This document shows positions 42,783-54,905 of a stretch of 64,000 nt of DNA, piece by piece. Origin of the DNA: Allium sativum (Eukaryota; Streptophyta; Magnoliopsida; Asparagales; Amaryllidaceae). The position numbers and the translations under genes are program-made. The stretch is from the NCBI GenBank assembly GCA_030737875.1, contig CM060912.1:204365231-204429230 (forward strand), given 5' to 3'. How positions within the stretch are numbered: the stretch's first letter is position 1; every line of letters starts with the position of its first letter. The notes beneath the pieces are model-generated. The model was given only the letters and a program-made list of their open reading frames with translations, made no database searches and was not told the DNA's origin.

Positions 42783-43140
42783 GCATATGCAACTAGACAA
42801 CTCAAGGATCACGAGAAAAGGTACCCTGTCCATGATTTAGAGTTAGCACCAAGAGTTTTCGCTCTTAAGATGTTGAGGCACTAGATTCTTGGAGAGTAGT
42901 TCAATTTGTTCACAAATCATAAGTCCCTTAGGTATTTGTTTTCTCAAAAGGATCTGAACCTTCGGTAGCAGAGATAAATGGAATATTTTGCATCTTTTGA
43001 TTTTAGCAATCAGTATACCCCTACGAAGGGTAATGCCATGGCCAACTTTTTAAGTTAGAAGCATGTCGTCCTTAGTGCGATTACCGAGTAGAGGCAGTTA
43101 GTGTTTCTCTCGAATTTTAATTTGAGACCACCATATCAGG
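42783..43140 (+). pseudogene. G3 RNase H remnant
   Basis: One frame reads AYATRQLKDHEKRYPVHDLE, then [29 protein letters not shown] and MEYFASFDF, with at least five internal stops. The Asp of the usual TDHK motif is Asn here. This is the C-terminal two-thirds of the domain. Confidence 0.82.
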
Positions 43141-44135
43141 CAACTTAAGGGTTTCTTGGAGCGATGAAAATAAGATCGGTATTATTGGAAAGAATCAAGG
43201 GTGAACAAGACCTTGACACTGTGTTTGAGGGCATTAAAGGAAAAGTTTTTAGGGGAGAATCTTTCCCTTATTCTAATAGATAATCTATTGATAGTAGTGA
43301 TATCATGAGAAGAGATTTTCGGATTTGTGTCCCTAAGAGTTTGGATCTTAGGAAGGAGGTTCTATAAGAATGCCATAGGTCAAGGATGACCATTCACCTT
43401 AGAGGCGATAAAGTGTTTAAGGACATAAAGAGGAGCTTCTATTGGGAAGGAATGAAAAGAGACATGGTAGAGTTTGTTTCTAGATGTTAAACTTGCCAAA
43501 GATTAAAGGCGGAACAGGGGAAGCCTGGAGGACCTTTGTTACGTTAGAGATTCCCACTTGGAAATGGGAGCACACTTCTATGAGCTTTATTGATGGGCTT
43601 CCTAGGAGTAAGATAGGGAATAAGGCTATTTAGGTGACAGTGGACCATTAATGAAGAACGCACATTTTATTCCCATCAAGAAGAACATGACCATCGCCTT
43701 GTTAGCCAAATTGTATGTTAAGGATATTACTAAACTACATGGAATTGCAACTACTAGTGAGTGATAGAGATCCATTATTTACTAGAGAATTTGGAAAGAG
43801 TCTTCAAGAAGCATTGGAAACGATCCGAGTTGATAAAGTTTTGGAAGTTCTTCTCAGCGCTTGCATAATCGACTTTGGAGGAGCATGGCAGTAGCATTTA
43901 CCTTTGGTTGAGTTTTCTTACAACAATAGTTACCAAGCGATGATTGGTATGGCCCCTTACGAAGCTTTGTATGCACGATCATGCAAATCGCCAACTTGTT
44001 TATGGGAAATAACCAACATGGTTTTACTCAGAGCAGACCTTATTCATGAGTCCATGGAGATTATCACTTTGATTCGACAGAGAATGAAGGCCACTCAAGA
44101 TCGACAAAAGTCATATGCTGATAGAAGGAGATGAG
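43141..44135 (+). pseudogene. G3 integrase remnant
   Basis: Pieces of the zinc region (TIHLRGDKVFKDIKRSFYWEGMK and a broken CQRLKAEQGKPGG), the core (GLPRSK, LLVSDRDPLF-like across a frameshift near 43755), and a 77-codon open part (43904-44134: VEFSYNNSYQAMIGMAPYEA to [10 protein letters not shown]) appear in order. The stretch with the catalytic Glu (HPQTDGQTE in relatives) is deleted near 43830. Confidence 0.82.
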
Positions 44136-44580
44136 TATTGGAATTTGATGCCAGAGATTTGGTATTTGTTAAGATTTCTCCTCTTAAGAAAACCATTCGG
44201 TTTTGATAGGCTAGGAAGTTAGCTCCTAGATTTATTAGTAATTTTAAGATTTTGGATAGGATTGGGAAGATGGCCTACCAAGTGGGTCTTCCCGAGAATT
44301 TGTCAGGTGTCCACAACATTTTTCATGTTCCTCATCTTCACAAATGCCTTCATGATTCAGCTGACAGGCTCAAGCTTGATGATATTTGGGACATAGGAAG
44401 CCTCAAGTTGGAGTCTAGGGTACCCTGTGCCACTGCAAGGATCGTGGAGCACAAAATCAAATGATTCCACAACAAATCTATTTGACTTGTCTGAGTTCAA
44501 TGGGGAGGTAATCCTATGGAGAACACATGGGAAACTGAGGTGAAGATGAGACTTACTCACCCAGAATTTTTCCCAGGGTA
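44136..44580 (+). pseudogene. G3 integrase C-terminus and chromodomain remnant
   Basis: KLAPRFISNFKILDRIGKMAY, then SGVHNIFHVPHLHKCLHDS, and finally NPMENTWETEVKMRLTHPEFF can be read with frame changes. This is the expected tail of chromovirus integrase. Confidence 0.8.
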
Positions 44581-44895
44581 TTCATTTTCCCTTAATTTAT
44601 CGTTTTTGGTTGCATCGTGGTTTCTAGATTTGATGGTAGGGTACGGATGTAACATGAATGCACTATGCACTCTTATAGAATTAAATTCGTGTTAGGGTGT
44701 TTTGCATATGTATTGCATCACTTATCACACCTACGCGCTAGGACAGAACTCGTTACAGAAAGTCTGCAGTTCATAATAACTATGAGTTATTATCGTTTAT
44801 GGATGTTTTTAAGATAATATGAGTGTACAACATGGTTGTTTAGAGTGAGTTGTGTTCCTCGCCCGTTCAAAAGATTTCGGGATAAAAATCTCTAA
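44581..44895 (+). other. G3 3' untranslated stretch
   Basis: No coding signal is visible. It ends in a TTTCGGGATAAAAATCTC block, a decayed form of the chromovirus pre-PPT block. Confidence 0.65.
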
Positions 44896-44906
44896 TAAGG
44901 GGGGAA
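44896..44906 (+). other. G3 polypurine tract
   Basis: AATAAGGGGGGAA lies directly before TGTAACACCCCG at 44907. Confidence 0.85.
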
Positions 44907-45214
44907 TGTAACACCCCGTAAAATATACTTAATTTCGACATAGAATAATTTAATTTAAAAATAAATAGTAATAATTAATAATATATTGAAGGGCCAAAAA
45001 TGGAATTTTGGACAATTAATAATTGGGCCACGAATGTGTTAATATTTTCCTCCATCATGCCTTTCTTCAATGCTAAATCTTTGAAAAAGAAAATAGGTTC
45101 TTCTTTTATCTTCTTAATCTATTTTCATTTCTCCTATTCTATTCAACTAAGATTTAGATTTATAATTATTCTGAGATTTAGATTTGTACATATAAGAATT
45201 CTAACATATGTGAT

Positions 45215-45268
45215 TCTTATATATATATATATATATATATATGCGTGTGTGTGTGTGTGTGTGTGTGT
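45215..45268. repeat. (TA)n followed by (GT)n microsatellite
   Basis: About thirteen TA units pass into about eleven GT units. Confidence 0.95.
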
Positions 45269-45796
45269 AATGGGACTCACTCCAGTTATATCCTCTCTTT
45301 ATGATTACTGGCAATATGAATCTACTGATAAGCAAAGGGATATTTTCATTGTGATATATTGTTGATGTATTTGGAAGCAATGAAATGATTTTGTTTTCAA
45401 TAAAAGGAAGGGAAATGTTCTTAGTATTTGCAGGAAAATTGATTACTTTTATCGTCTTTGGACAGGAATTCAGGCAGTTCCTCTTAACCTTGCCTTACCT
45501 AAACCTTCTCCAACTGAATCAGTGGGTAGTAACCCGGTTAGCTCAAGCCGCGAGCTTGTCTGATGATTGATTCTCTTGGTAGCTTACTTCTTATGTGTCA
45601 GTATATGTAAATTATATTATTCTATGGCTTTTTCTCTTTCTTTTCTTTACTAGTTGTTTGTATGATGGTACCAATCGTAGTGTCGCTTGAATCACTTGCA
45701 TTTTGGCCACTAGTTGGGCTTGTCAACTGGATATTACCTATATTATTATAATATTATATTAACCGGCTGTGTAGCACCATGCTACACATTTGTATG

Positions 45797-45797
<1 letters not shown>

Positions 45798-45838
<41 letters not shown>
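45798..45838. repeat. (TA)n microsatellite
   Basis: About nineteen TA units lie in the G3 LTR. Confidence 0.95.
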
Positions 45839-45840
<2 letters not shown>

Positions 45841-46775
45841 TTTGAAAGGTTGGAGCTTGTTCGTTCTCGAAGGCCAAATCCATACTTTTATCCACTCAAT
45901 TCACTTCTTTCTTCTTCTTGTAACTTTGTGAGTGGAATTAACTAAGTTACTATTTTATGTAAATTGATGGTTATAAATTTGGATTGTTATGCATTGGGGG
46001 ATTTGAGATATATGAAAAGAAAACATGATTAAGTCCTCCAAATCCTCCGTTTATTTTGTTGTTCATAGAAATGTTCAATCAAGTAGCATTATGGTTCTGA
46101 GTTGTTGTAATAATAAAAGAAGGACATAATTCTTTTATAAGATTTTCTATATCGTTTGGATTGTCTATATTGAATTGATTTCTTTTTATACTATTTTCAT
46201 GTAAATTCACATGTTTAGATTTTGGGAAAAAGAATAAGATTTGGAAAGTTTGTTAATTTAATAAGTTTGAATCTCTATTTCTCCAAATAGAGAATTTGAA
46301 CATATTATTTACTACATATCTAAATATCAATGTTTTGCATATAAACAAACATAAGAAAGGAATCTTTTCAAAATAGGAGTTATAAACGTATATGGTTAAT
46401 TCTATGTTCATCTATTATTGTTATAATAATCAAGCAAAACCCTGGGTTGCAAGTATGTTTGTTATTATGGACGTTTTTCAAATTTTATTGTCATATGCAC
46501 CCTTATGTTATGAATTAAGGAAAATATGGTAAAACGACTTGTACACCTTAAGAATTTTATAGGATTCGCATTTCAAATACATGGTAAGGACGCTAATCTC
46601 ATTTGCTAATTTTATGTTTATATTTACATATATATCTATAGCGTAATAAACGTATATAAATGCGTATTAAGTGCATTATAAATACAATTAAATTAGAAAT
46701 AAAATTTAAATATCCCATTGGATTTGAATGCTTGTATTTGTGTTAGTTAATGGCTTAATTTATATTAATGACACA

Positions 46776-47000
46776 TAGACACAAGGTTAACTATTACTTA
46801 TAGTAGAAATCTACCCCTTAACCGACCGGCATATCGAGCGTCTACAAGTAAATTTGGTTAATGTGAGAGGTCTAAGTGACATAGGCCATTAAAATTAGTA
46901 TGCTATGATGCGAGGTTAGGCCCAACTTGCAGTAGAAGTCTGCCCGGAACAGCCCGACAAATCCAACATCTACAAGGGGTAGGCCTAATGTGAGATGTCT
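46776..47000 (+). ncRNA. Tandem pair of structured elements (G3 LTR)
   Basis: Copy a (46776-46874) has outer arms TAGAC/GTCTA, a second stem GTTAAC/GTTAAT and an apical stem CTTATAG/CTACAAG with one mismatch. Copy b (about 46905-47000) has GTTAGGCC/GGCCTAAT and CTTGCAG/CTACAAG, with GTCTGCCCGGAAC in the loop. Although G3 is the most diverged chromovirus copy, this region is its best-conserved LTR part. Confidence 0.58.
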
Positions 47001-48163
47001 AATTTGCACATATATAAACATATATATTGTGTGTGTGAGTTAGGCCTGCCTAGGAAAGAGGTATTAAGTGTATGACCTATCTCTTATTGGTTATTAAGTG
47101 GTTAGGACTTGGTTCGTTCCTAAAGTTCACTCCTTGGTTCAGGACCAAAGTCATTGGGCCTAACCTTGAGAAGTAAATTATTGTTGGGTCCGCCTTTCTC
47201 TTATAAGGTATTAAATGGTCCTAATTGACGATAACGTGTATGGGGTAGTTCTCTAAGTAATGTACGCTTCTTATCTAGGAGGATAGTGAAGGCTAACCTA
47301 GGGACGAATAATGTATACAAGGCCTAAGAAACCACCATCTATGGATAGTGTTAAGTGGCTAGGAGTTCACCCGTAGGTGTAGCTAGATAGTAATAAGAGG
47401 GTTTTCCAGGTAGGTTCTTCCTATGAGGGTCGTGTTCCTAACCTACGGCCTGGTATTAAGAAGTTGTTACTATTTCTCTCCCAACAAGAAAGTTATCACT
47501 TATAACGTATTAACGCTAGAATGGGTTCTTAAGTGACATGGGGTCCGCAATTAGGTATTAAGTGACTAGAGAGGTGTCAACCCTAAACAAATACGGTATT
47601 AAGTGACCGTAGGAAGATGTTCTCCCTTAACCTAGTTTTGGGGTATTAAGTGACTATTCCTACATGTTTGCTTATGTGTTTGTTATAAAGACATAACCTG
47701 TAAAGTTTACAACTACCAATTATAGGGAATAGCCTTCTTAACTTATTTGTATTTCATTCATTAAAACTTTCTGTTCTGACCTCCCTCCTCTTAACATTAA
47801 CAAGATAATAGGTACGACAGGTGATTAAGGATGAAGGATGATCTCTTGGAGTAGGAGCCTCTTGAAGATCTAGTTATTGTGGTTATTGCGTATTTACTAC
47901 CATTGTTATGTAAATGGAATGAATAATAATGATGTACCTTGTTGTTTTAGACACGTTATATTTCTGAATTGTGGTTTAGAATCATTGGTACATCTTATAT
48001 TTTGTCTCATCCGCTGTGTGAGCTTTATTTTTCGTTTTAGATTGCTCTGTATGTATGTTTAAGTTAACCCTTATACGAACCAATGAACCGTTCAGAGTGG
48101 CTCCAAATTCCGATGGGCCTTTTCTTGGTCGAAATTTAGGCCTATTCCAAGCGGATTGTCACA

Positions 48164-48760
48164 TCTTTCTACAAAGAGACCTGACGACCATTAAAGCAAC
48201 AAAAGAGGACTCACGCATATTGATTTAAGCTATGATTGTGACGAAACTTCAAACTAGTGCATAGTCCCATATTCTTCGAGTTTTGAGACTTAATAGTATA
48301 TATTATTGTTAAAATATATCCTCAAGTAGTTTATATCATAACACAAACACATTTTCATATTTAACTCATTTTAAATATGTGCACTGTTTTCAACATAGTT
48401 CAATCAACAATAGTATATCATTTAGTAGACTGACTTAGTGTTGAATGCACAAGCATGCACATATGCACGAGTACATGAAATTCATTTAGTAAAACTGAAT
48501 TCGACCAATTGAACTGAAAATTCATTCAACTAAACTGAAATTTAGTCAATTGAATCGGCTTTAATTGACATATTTTTTGAAGAGTCACTTCCGTTCTTGA
48601 AGAGTTATGAACTTCTCTAAAATATACAGATGCTTCTGTTCAATCAAATCTTTTCATAAATGGATCCAACCTTTTAATTACTATATATATATATATACGT
48701 GTTTTATTCATAATCAAAAAAACTTTTCTAACTTGTCTAAACTCAACATTCTTAATCTAT
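48164..48760. other. Unassigned AT-rich spacer
   Basis: About 600 bp show no ORF, repeat or element terminus that I can support. There is a short TA run near 48683-48698. Confidence 0.5.
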
Positions 48761-49957
48761 TGTAATGTCATGTATTTTTGGTAGTTGAATATTTAAATTA
48801 TTTTATTATTTTAAATATTATATTTGGGATACTAATGGATTTTAATATTTAATTCATTATTAAATTGAAGTGTTAACGTTAATTTTATATATAATTTAAA
48901 TGAGCTCGAAATGGCACGATAGCTCGTAATATTGAGTTTTGAACTTCAACTGAATATACAGAATCCGTTTTAAGCCGAATTTCTTTGAAACAAGAAACGT
49001 TGGAATCTTGTTGATTATAATTTTCATATGGAAGAGAAAAATCAAGATTTCATGTCATATATTGTTAGTTATCTCCAAATCAAATTTTAAATTAGTCGCT
49101 ATGGAAATCGCTAATAAACGATAACATTTATTTGATAAATTTATAAGGGGTTTAATATAATTTGGACAGTGTTTAACTAGAAATCTCATAATTTTGAGTT
49201 AAAAATTCATATTAGTTTTTATTTGAAGCCATATGATAATTTTATTTGGATAATTACATTAATAATAATTTATTATTATTTAGTTGAATTATTTTGGAGT
49301 TTATTTATATTTATTCAATATTTTATAATCCTTAGAAATAGATAATTTACAAATGACTTCTGTTAGTGATGAAACAAATTTTGTTGGATCCGGAATGTCA
49401 AAACATAGTGTGCTGCAAATTTTGGGCTCAAACTGAGCTAATATGTGAGCATACGAAATTAAATTGTAAAATGACAAACAATTTAAATTATAAAATATTG
49501 TCACTTTCCAAAAGGAGCCGGATTTCGACCAAATGAGTTTTATTGGTTCTGTATTAGTAAGTTATTGTTACGTTTCAAATTTGGTAGCAATCCGATTAAC
49601 CATGTGATCATGGCAGCGTCAAACACCCTTGTTTTTATTTAATCGTTCATATTATTTTGGCCAGTTTAGACAGGAGTAACTTTAGATGAATAAACTACGG
49701 GCCAAATGAACTCAATATTAACAAAAAAATTATGATCGTAGGAAATTTAAACGTGTGATTTTTCACGTGTCGATTGGTAAGGGATTTTTACAGACGATCT
49801 CGGAATTCGACGAAACGTGTCCTACTGTGTCCGAAATATTTTTCTATGCTAGGATTAGGAGTTTCATCTCGATTGGAGGTCGTATATGTGCATTTTAATA
49901 CAGTACTTGACGACAAAGTTTCAGATAATAATAAATTAATATATTTTCCACATTTCC

Positions 49958-49965
49958 TATAAATA
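49958..49965 (+). promoter_or_regulatory. L3 LTR TATA box
   Basis: CCTATAAATACAC is a textbook plant TATA box, immediately before the leader. It supports the reading of the equivalent L1 and L2 islands as transcribed leaders. Confidence 0.6.
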
Positions 49966-50913
49966 CACTAAAGGGTCAAAACCCTATATTTTTCCTCCAT
50001 GTGGTCAACCCATAGTGAGCCGCCATATTCCAAAATCAATAAACCACCTTCTTCGATCATTCCTCTCCTAAATCCGCTCAATCCGTTCGGTGTTTCACGA
50101 ACTGATGAACTATGAAATTTTTAATCGCAATGAGATCCTTCTTCCCAACGGTTGTGATCAGATTTGGTTTGCCGAGGAGGTCGAAATCATGAAAGGAAGT
50201 CTTGGTAGTGGGTTAGATTTTCTGGAGTGTTGGGTCAATCGAGTTGACCATCGATTGGGGTGGAGGTGGTGGAAGTTTAGACGCATTGGGTTGTGGCGAC
50301 AGATGGATATCCGGTGTTGGGTGGTAGGAGTTATTTCTAACCCTAGAATCGAACGAGTTTGGTGTTTGGAAGCGAAGCCTGGATCCGCAAAAATAGAAGA
50401 AGGCGAGGGAAGCAGTGTACATGAGAGAAGTAAAGGAATTGAATGGGCCGATTGTTATAACTAAATAATTAGTTAGTTTTCGTTATTATTTAAAGAGCTA
50501 ATTTATAATTTTAGTTATCATGTAACTCATAATAGTTTAAATTTTGCGCAGAACGCAAGGAAGAAGGAAACAACTGTCAGGCTTATATGTTAAGTAATTG
50601 TTAAACTAAGTTATAAACTTATAAATGAATATCTTAATTTTATATTTGAACGATAAACTAATAACATGTTATAATATTAATCACCAAGGAAAAAGGAACG
50701 AAAAAGGGATTGGGTTCTAAATTGAAGTAGTGTTACCTAGAAAGCGGACGATGATACGGATGGAATAAAGCTGGGCTTTATGTTACGTGTAAGGTATTAA
50801 AGGGGATCGGCCCATTCAAAATTTATAACTAAAGTTGTCAAAAAGAATATGTCGGCTTGGTTAACATTAATGAAGTAAACGTTGTAGCAGTGAAAAGTAT
50901 CAAGACCGAGCTG

Positions 50914-50918
50914 GTATA
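50914..50918 (+). other. Target-site duplication of G4, left copy (GTATA)
   Basis: GTATA precedes the G4 terminus and recurs at 61053-61057 after the other terminus. Confidence 0.92.
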
Positions 50919-51228
50919 TGTAACACACCGTATTTTCTATGAATATTAAAGTAACAAATTAAAGAATACTTAATTATAAAATTGGGAATTAAGTGAAACG
51001 GGTTACTCCATTGTGTTCATCTCGGAATTCTACTTGAAATAGAGTCTGAGTTTGCATAAATCAGACACTGTATGAAGAAGTTATAAGCCTTAGAAGTTTG
51101 TATACGTGTAGGGGAGAATGTATATATATTGGGTTTAGTACTTCAGAAATAGGTCCAGAAAGTCAAAAATGGGTTCGAAATTCAAAATTAGCCAACAACA
51201 AGCTGGGCGGGAAAATTCCCGCTAGATG

Positions 51229-51310
51229 ATGTCGAACCCCTTAAGGGGTGTCGACATAGGTGTCGACCCCCCATAGTGGTGTCGACCCCGGTGTTGACCC
51301 CCCCCCCCCC
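51229..51310 (+). promoter_or_regulatory. GTCGAC palindrome cluster (G4 5' LTR)
   Basis: Four to five GTGTCGACC/GGTGTCGAC repeats with CCCC and GGGG flanks can fold on one another. The cleaner copy is at 58099-58178 in the 3' LTR. The position, about 170 bp upstream of the TATA box, matches the unrelated GGCGCACTT palindromes of G1 and G2. It ends in a C-run (51298-51311). Confidence 0.5.
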
Positions 51311-51481
51311 CAGATCTGGGTGAAATACTTTGTTTTGTATTTGGCCGACGAGGCAGTGACGAATTTCTGAGTCGTAGGGCTACGTGGCGACTTCTGATTG
51401 GCCTGATGACGCATTCTCTTGGACTGGATGGTTTGGATGGACCCTATGTTGATCTAAAGGCTCTTAATAATCCTAGACATC

Positions 51482-51489
51482 TATATATA
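51482..51489 (+). promoter_or_regulatory. G4 5' LTR TATA box
   Basis: CTATATATACACTC is followed by CATAACCCAACC, as at 58354-58361 in the 3' LTR. Confidence 0.55.
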
Positions 51490-52544
51490 CACTCATAACC
51501 CAACCGTAATTCTATTGCTCAAAGGCTATGGCGCCGTCATGCTGTTCATCCCCACTAGCCTAGCTGTCATTCTTCAACCTAAATTCAAGAAGAAAATTAG
51601 AGAGCCTCAAATCAAAATAGAAGATTATTTTTGCTACAACAACAATGATTCAATTATCTTTTCTTAATCCTAGCAAAGTAAGTTCACGTTATTTTCAGAT
51701 TTGAATACCTGATTGTAATATTGACATGTAGTAAAATGAATCGAAGTCTATGCCTGATTAGTAAGATCATCTTTTCAGATTTGTCTATATCCTTCTACTG
51801 AATCTATGTCTTTACATGCCTTAGAGGTTATTTTTATTGATTAAATCAGGCCTATCTTTATTGTACATCAGGTTTATAATCCTCTTTGGTTCGTGAAGTT
51901 ATTCTTATGCCTGCGATAATGATTGTATTAGTTTATTCAAGAATCTATCTATGTTGGATCTAAATCTCTTGTATTAGGTCTGTTGTTACATGCCTATTCT
52001 TGTTTTATAATCCTTCTCTCTATCTTCCCTTATTTCCTTTTTCTTTTACGAACCTGGGTTACCTTCGAACCTAGGCTGAAATCGCGAAATACGAACGATT
52101 GATATACAGGGAATATTTTGGGTAAATATTAGGCCTAATGTATTCGGTGAAATAATTGGGCATAACATATTCGGTGAAATTGTTGGACATAATTCGTAAC
52201 TTGTGATTTTGGGTATAAATGTTATTGTTGCGAACTTAGGGTAAATTGAAATATTAAATCTAGATTGGGCGGAAACTGTAAATTGAATATTAAATCTAGA
52301 ATGGGCATAACTATTGGTTGGGACTCCAAGCATAATGTATATTACGATTTTGGGGCATGACTATTATTGCAAATTTGGGAAGATTGGGTGTAACCTATTT
52401 TGAGTAATAAATTGTAATTGAATTTGTTGGGCATAACTTGGGAATTGGAACATGACTAGTTTGGTGAATTTGGGATAATTAGCATATAAAATCTAGACTT
52501 GGACATGTATAGTATATATGTAAATTGGCTAAAGATGAACGTGC

Positions 52545-52738
52545 CTAACTCGAGGTTAGATTTAGTTGCGGTGTAAGACTGCCCGAAACCGCCCGGCACA
52601 TCCAGCGATCGCAACAATATAGATCTAATGTGAGAGGTTAGCGCATTAAGCCCGAAACCCGAGGTCAGAATGAGTTTGCAGTAGAAGTCTGCTCGGCACA
52701 TCCATCAACTGCAAACAACAGTTCTAATGTGAGAGGCT
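52545..52738 (+). ncRNA. Tandem pair of structured elements (G4 5' LTR)
   Basis: Copy a (52545-52641) has outer arms CTAAC/GTTAG, second stem GGTTAGAT/ATCTAATG and apical stem GTTGCG/CGCAAC. Copy b (52649-52738) has AGCC/GGCT and a nine-pair apical stem GTTTGCAGT/ACTGCAAAC; its loop has lost about 10 nt relative to the 3' LTR. The arms differ from those of G1-G3 yet still pair. Confidence 0.62.
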
Positions 52739-52779
52739 GAGGCATTAATGAATGAATTAATGCTAATGAACTGACATGC

Positions 52780-53210
52780 TAAGAATGGTAGGGTTAAGTT
52801 AACATAAGAGGGTAACACTTAACCAATATAACATGATGTGTGATAGGGCAAAGCTTAACCAATGTATCATGACAAGTGGTAGGATTATGTAACATAAGAG
52901 GGCAACACTTAACCAATGTAACATGAGAAGTGGTAGGGCTAAGTTAACACAAGAGGGAAACACTTAACCAATATAACATGATGAACAAGTGGGGTTAAGT
53001 TAATGGGAAACACTTAACCAATATAACATGATGAACGAATGGTGTTAAGCTAAGGGGAAACATTTAAACAATATAATATGATGAATGAACAACGATAAGT
53101 TAACAAAAAACACTTAACCAATTACAACATGATGAATGAGAAGGGTTAAGTTAATAAGAAACACTTAACCAACATGACATGACGTGTGGATAGGTTAAGT
53201 TAACTTGAAT
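52780..53210 (+). repeat. Tandem ~50-bp repeats (G4 5' LTR)
   Basis: Around eight units each contain GGTTAAGTTAA and AACACTTAACCAATATAACATGA-type words, which are mutually inverted (GGTTAAGT against ACTTAACC). The 3' LTR has only about two to three units (59670-59800), which accounts for most of its shorter length. Confidence 0.85.
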
Positions 53211-54271
53211 GGATGGATAACACTTAGCCAATTTAGGGGGTATACGAATAGACCCTAGGAAGCCCTAGTAACGGGGACCCATTTCAATAGTAACCCACAT
53301 AGATGTATCATGATACCCTGAATTAGGCAGGGTGGGGCATGATTACTGGGCTGATTATAAGCGGTCAAAATAGCGGCACGGGGTACGTCAGTGTAGGTTC
53401 CGACGGATTACGAGCGTGCACGTACTCCGGAGTGGAAAAAGCAGGCACTGGGTACCAGTAGTTATACACTGTGCATCTTGAATCATGTCGGGTTGCTATC
53501 GTAGGAATTGATACACCTTATGGTGGGGTCAGCACAGGGTATCTACATGCAAGAGAGGGCTGATTGACAAAGACACAAGGAAAATTTATACAAGTAGGGA
53601 GTCGATCGATAGGGTAGTAAGGGTACATCTGACATCTTCATGGCAATTAGGCTGATTAAGGTAAGATCCTCATACTGATGGACACCTGAAGGCCACCACA
53701 ATTTGCGGGGTTGGGATCACCTTATTATATAACATAGGATACTAGTTGGGACACTAGTAGGGGATACAGATCCCTTTTCACAGGATACTAGTTGGGACAC
53801 TAGTAGGGAATACGAATCGTTCTATAAAAGACACTAGTTAGGATGCTAGTTGGGTGGTGCAGAGAAAATAGGAAATCAGAGAAAGAACCGAAGCGCATTC
53901 AGTGTATCTTACCTTGTCATATCTAACTATCATCATTTGTTGTCTTACTATGCTTATTATCATGGTTATGACTGGCATCCAGTTTATTCATGTCATGATG
54001 CTTTTGCCTATTTACATGCTGAAAGTCATTGGACTTACCAGGCTTTATGTCTGACTCTGTTTTGTTTCGCTCTCATATTACCACTTAGCTCAGTCTTCTT
54101 TCAAAGCTCGAACAGGGACGACTTTCCACGGCTATGGATGGCTCATGCTTTATTGGGGACTATCATTGTCATTTCATGCTTCTTTATTTTGTTAAACAAG
54201 ACAGATGCTTTGTTGTAATGGGTATTGGTGTTTTGGTGCTGGAAAACAATCTTTGTACAAGTTGTTTTATC

Positions 54272-54277
54272 AATAAA
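54272..54277 (+). terminator. Poly(A) signal AATAAA (G4 5' LTR)
   Basis: AATAAA lies about 135 bp before the LTR end, as at 60914-60919 in the 3' LTR. Confidence 0.55.
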
Positions 54278-54412
54278 GCAAAGTTTTATTTATTTTCTGC
54301 TATTTAAATTTTGTCTGTTTTGTAATTTATCTGTTCTATACACTTATGGCGCTCCACTGAAGTTAATGCATTCCCTTTGTAAGTGACCTTAACGGAGGTG
54401 GGGTGTTACACG

Positions 54413-54424
54413 TGGTATCAAAGC
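54413..54424 (+). other. G4 primer-binding site (initiator Met tRNA)
   Basis: TGGTATCAAAGC, with one mismatch to the consensus, lies two bases after the LTR end. Confidence 0.9.
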
Positions 54425-54900
54425 TAAAGTTTCCAGAACAGATAAAAGATTTTTCAAAAGCATATTTTAAAATGGGTGTTTTCTAAAACATGTTTTAAAG
54501 AAGCGTTTTTCAAGAGAAAAGTATTGTTTTTAAAAGGCATATTCCCCAAAGCCATATGCACTATCTTTCGATTCTCTATTTGAATCTCTTCTTCCTTTCT
54601 TTTCGCCATAGTTTCGTATGCATACGACACATATTGAGGGCGAAGTATTGCCCAACCTTCATCTGTAGCCGCAGTAGTTTCACCTGCGGCTAATTTTCTT
54701 TCAAGCCTTGTAGGTTGCCGTGTGATGGAGGTAGTTTCGAGAAACTAGTAAACAAGCTACACAAGGATTGTAAGGATAAGAATATGGGAGTATGGTCTAA
54801 GGAGCATAAGCCCAAGGATAAGAAGCTTGTTGATATGGCTTAATCCACGCAGAAGGAGAAAGGTGAAAAGAAAGAGGCCAAAGTGGAAGAATCACAAATA
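54425..54900 (+). pseudogene. G4 leader and gag debris
   Basis: A short leader is followed by fragments rich in Lys/Glu codons with many stops. No capsid region is recognisable; most of gag is missing. Confidence 0.55.
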
Positions 54901-54905
54901 AGGGA

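Larger units (their letters stand above)
42646..48163 (+). mobile_element. G3: old chromovirus relic
   Basis: It retains RNase H, integrase and chromodomain pieces (42783-44580), a purine tract, and a 3' LTR (44907 to about 48163). The left part is lost beyond the G1 insertion. Stops and frameshifts are dense, and its LTR lacks the start block shared by G1, G2 and G4, so it belongs to a more distant branch. The right edge is uncertain. Confidence 0.75.
44907..48163 (+). repeat. G3 3' LTR (right edge uncertain)
   Basis: It starts TGTAACACCCCGTAAAATA. It holds a TA tract, a GT tract, a second TA tract and the structured-element pair, which confirm transcribed LTR sequence. The end at GATTGTCACA (about 48163) is chosen because it is TG...CA-like and gives 3.26 kb, close to relatives. 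No target duplication can be tested. ORFs within it have no recognisable homology. Confidence 0.6.
48761..50918 (+). repeat. L3 LTR, first part
   Basis: It begins TGTAATGTCATG, comparable to TGTAACAACCCG of L2. A clear TATA box (49958-49965) and a moderately GC-rich leader (49970-50470) follow in the same order as in L2. A 124-codon stop-free stretch from a GTG at 50090 lies in the leader and has no recognisable homology. Confidence 0.62.
50919..54410 (+). repeat. G4 5' LTR, 3492 bp
   Basis: It starts TGTAACACACCG and ends GGGGTGTTACA. It contains a GTCGAC palindrome cluster, TATA box, structured-element pair, a tandem array, the CCCCAC/GTGGGG-like block (53487-53560) and AATAAA (54272-54277). 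A 122-codon ORF at 53850-54218 lies wholly in transcribed LTR sequence and has no homology. Confidence 0.93.

Noticed and set aside
45215..45268. TA/GT tract as a possible promoter
   Set aside because: It is a microsatellite without a supporting transcript start or downstream gene.
46800..47000. tRNA-like appearance of the structured elements
   Set aside because: The arms and loops do not give acceptor, D, anticodon and T arms in order, and no A-box or B-box promoter words are present.
50090..50464. 124-codon open stretch in L3
   Set aside because: It starts at GTG, has no homology I can recognise, and falls in a leader region homologous to non-coding leaders of L1 and L2.
51298..51311. C14 homopolymer as a possible quadruplex element
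   Set aside because: The twin LTR has a shorter, interrupted C-run at 58173-58184, which points to slippage or sequencing uncertainty.
53850..54218. 122-codon ORF before the end of the G4 5' LTR
   Set aside because: It lies in transcribed LTR sequence. The twin LTR at 60430-60840 does not keep the frame, and its hydrophobic peptide is explained by T-rich sequence.
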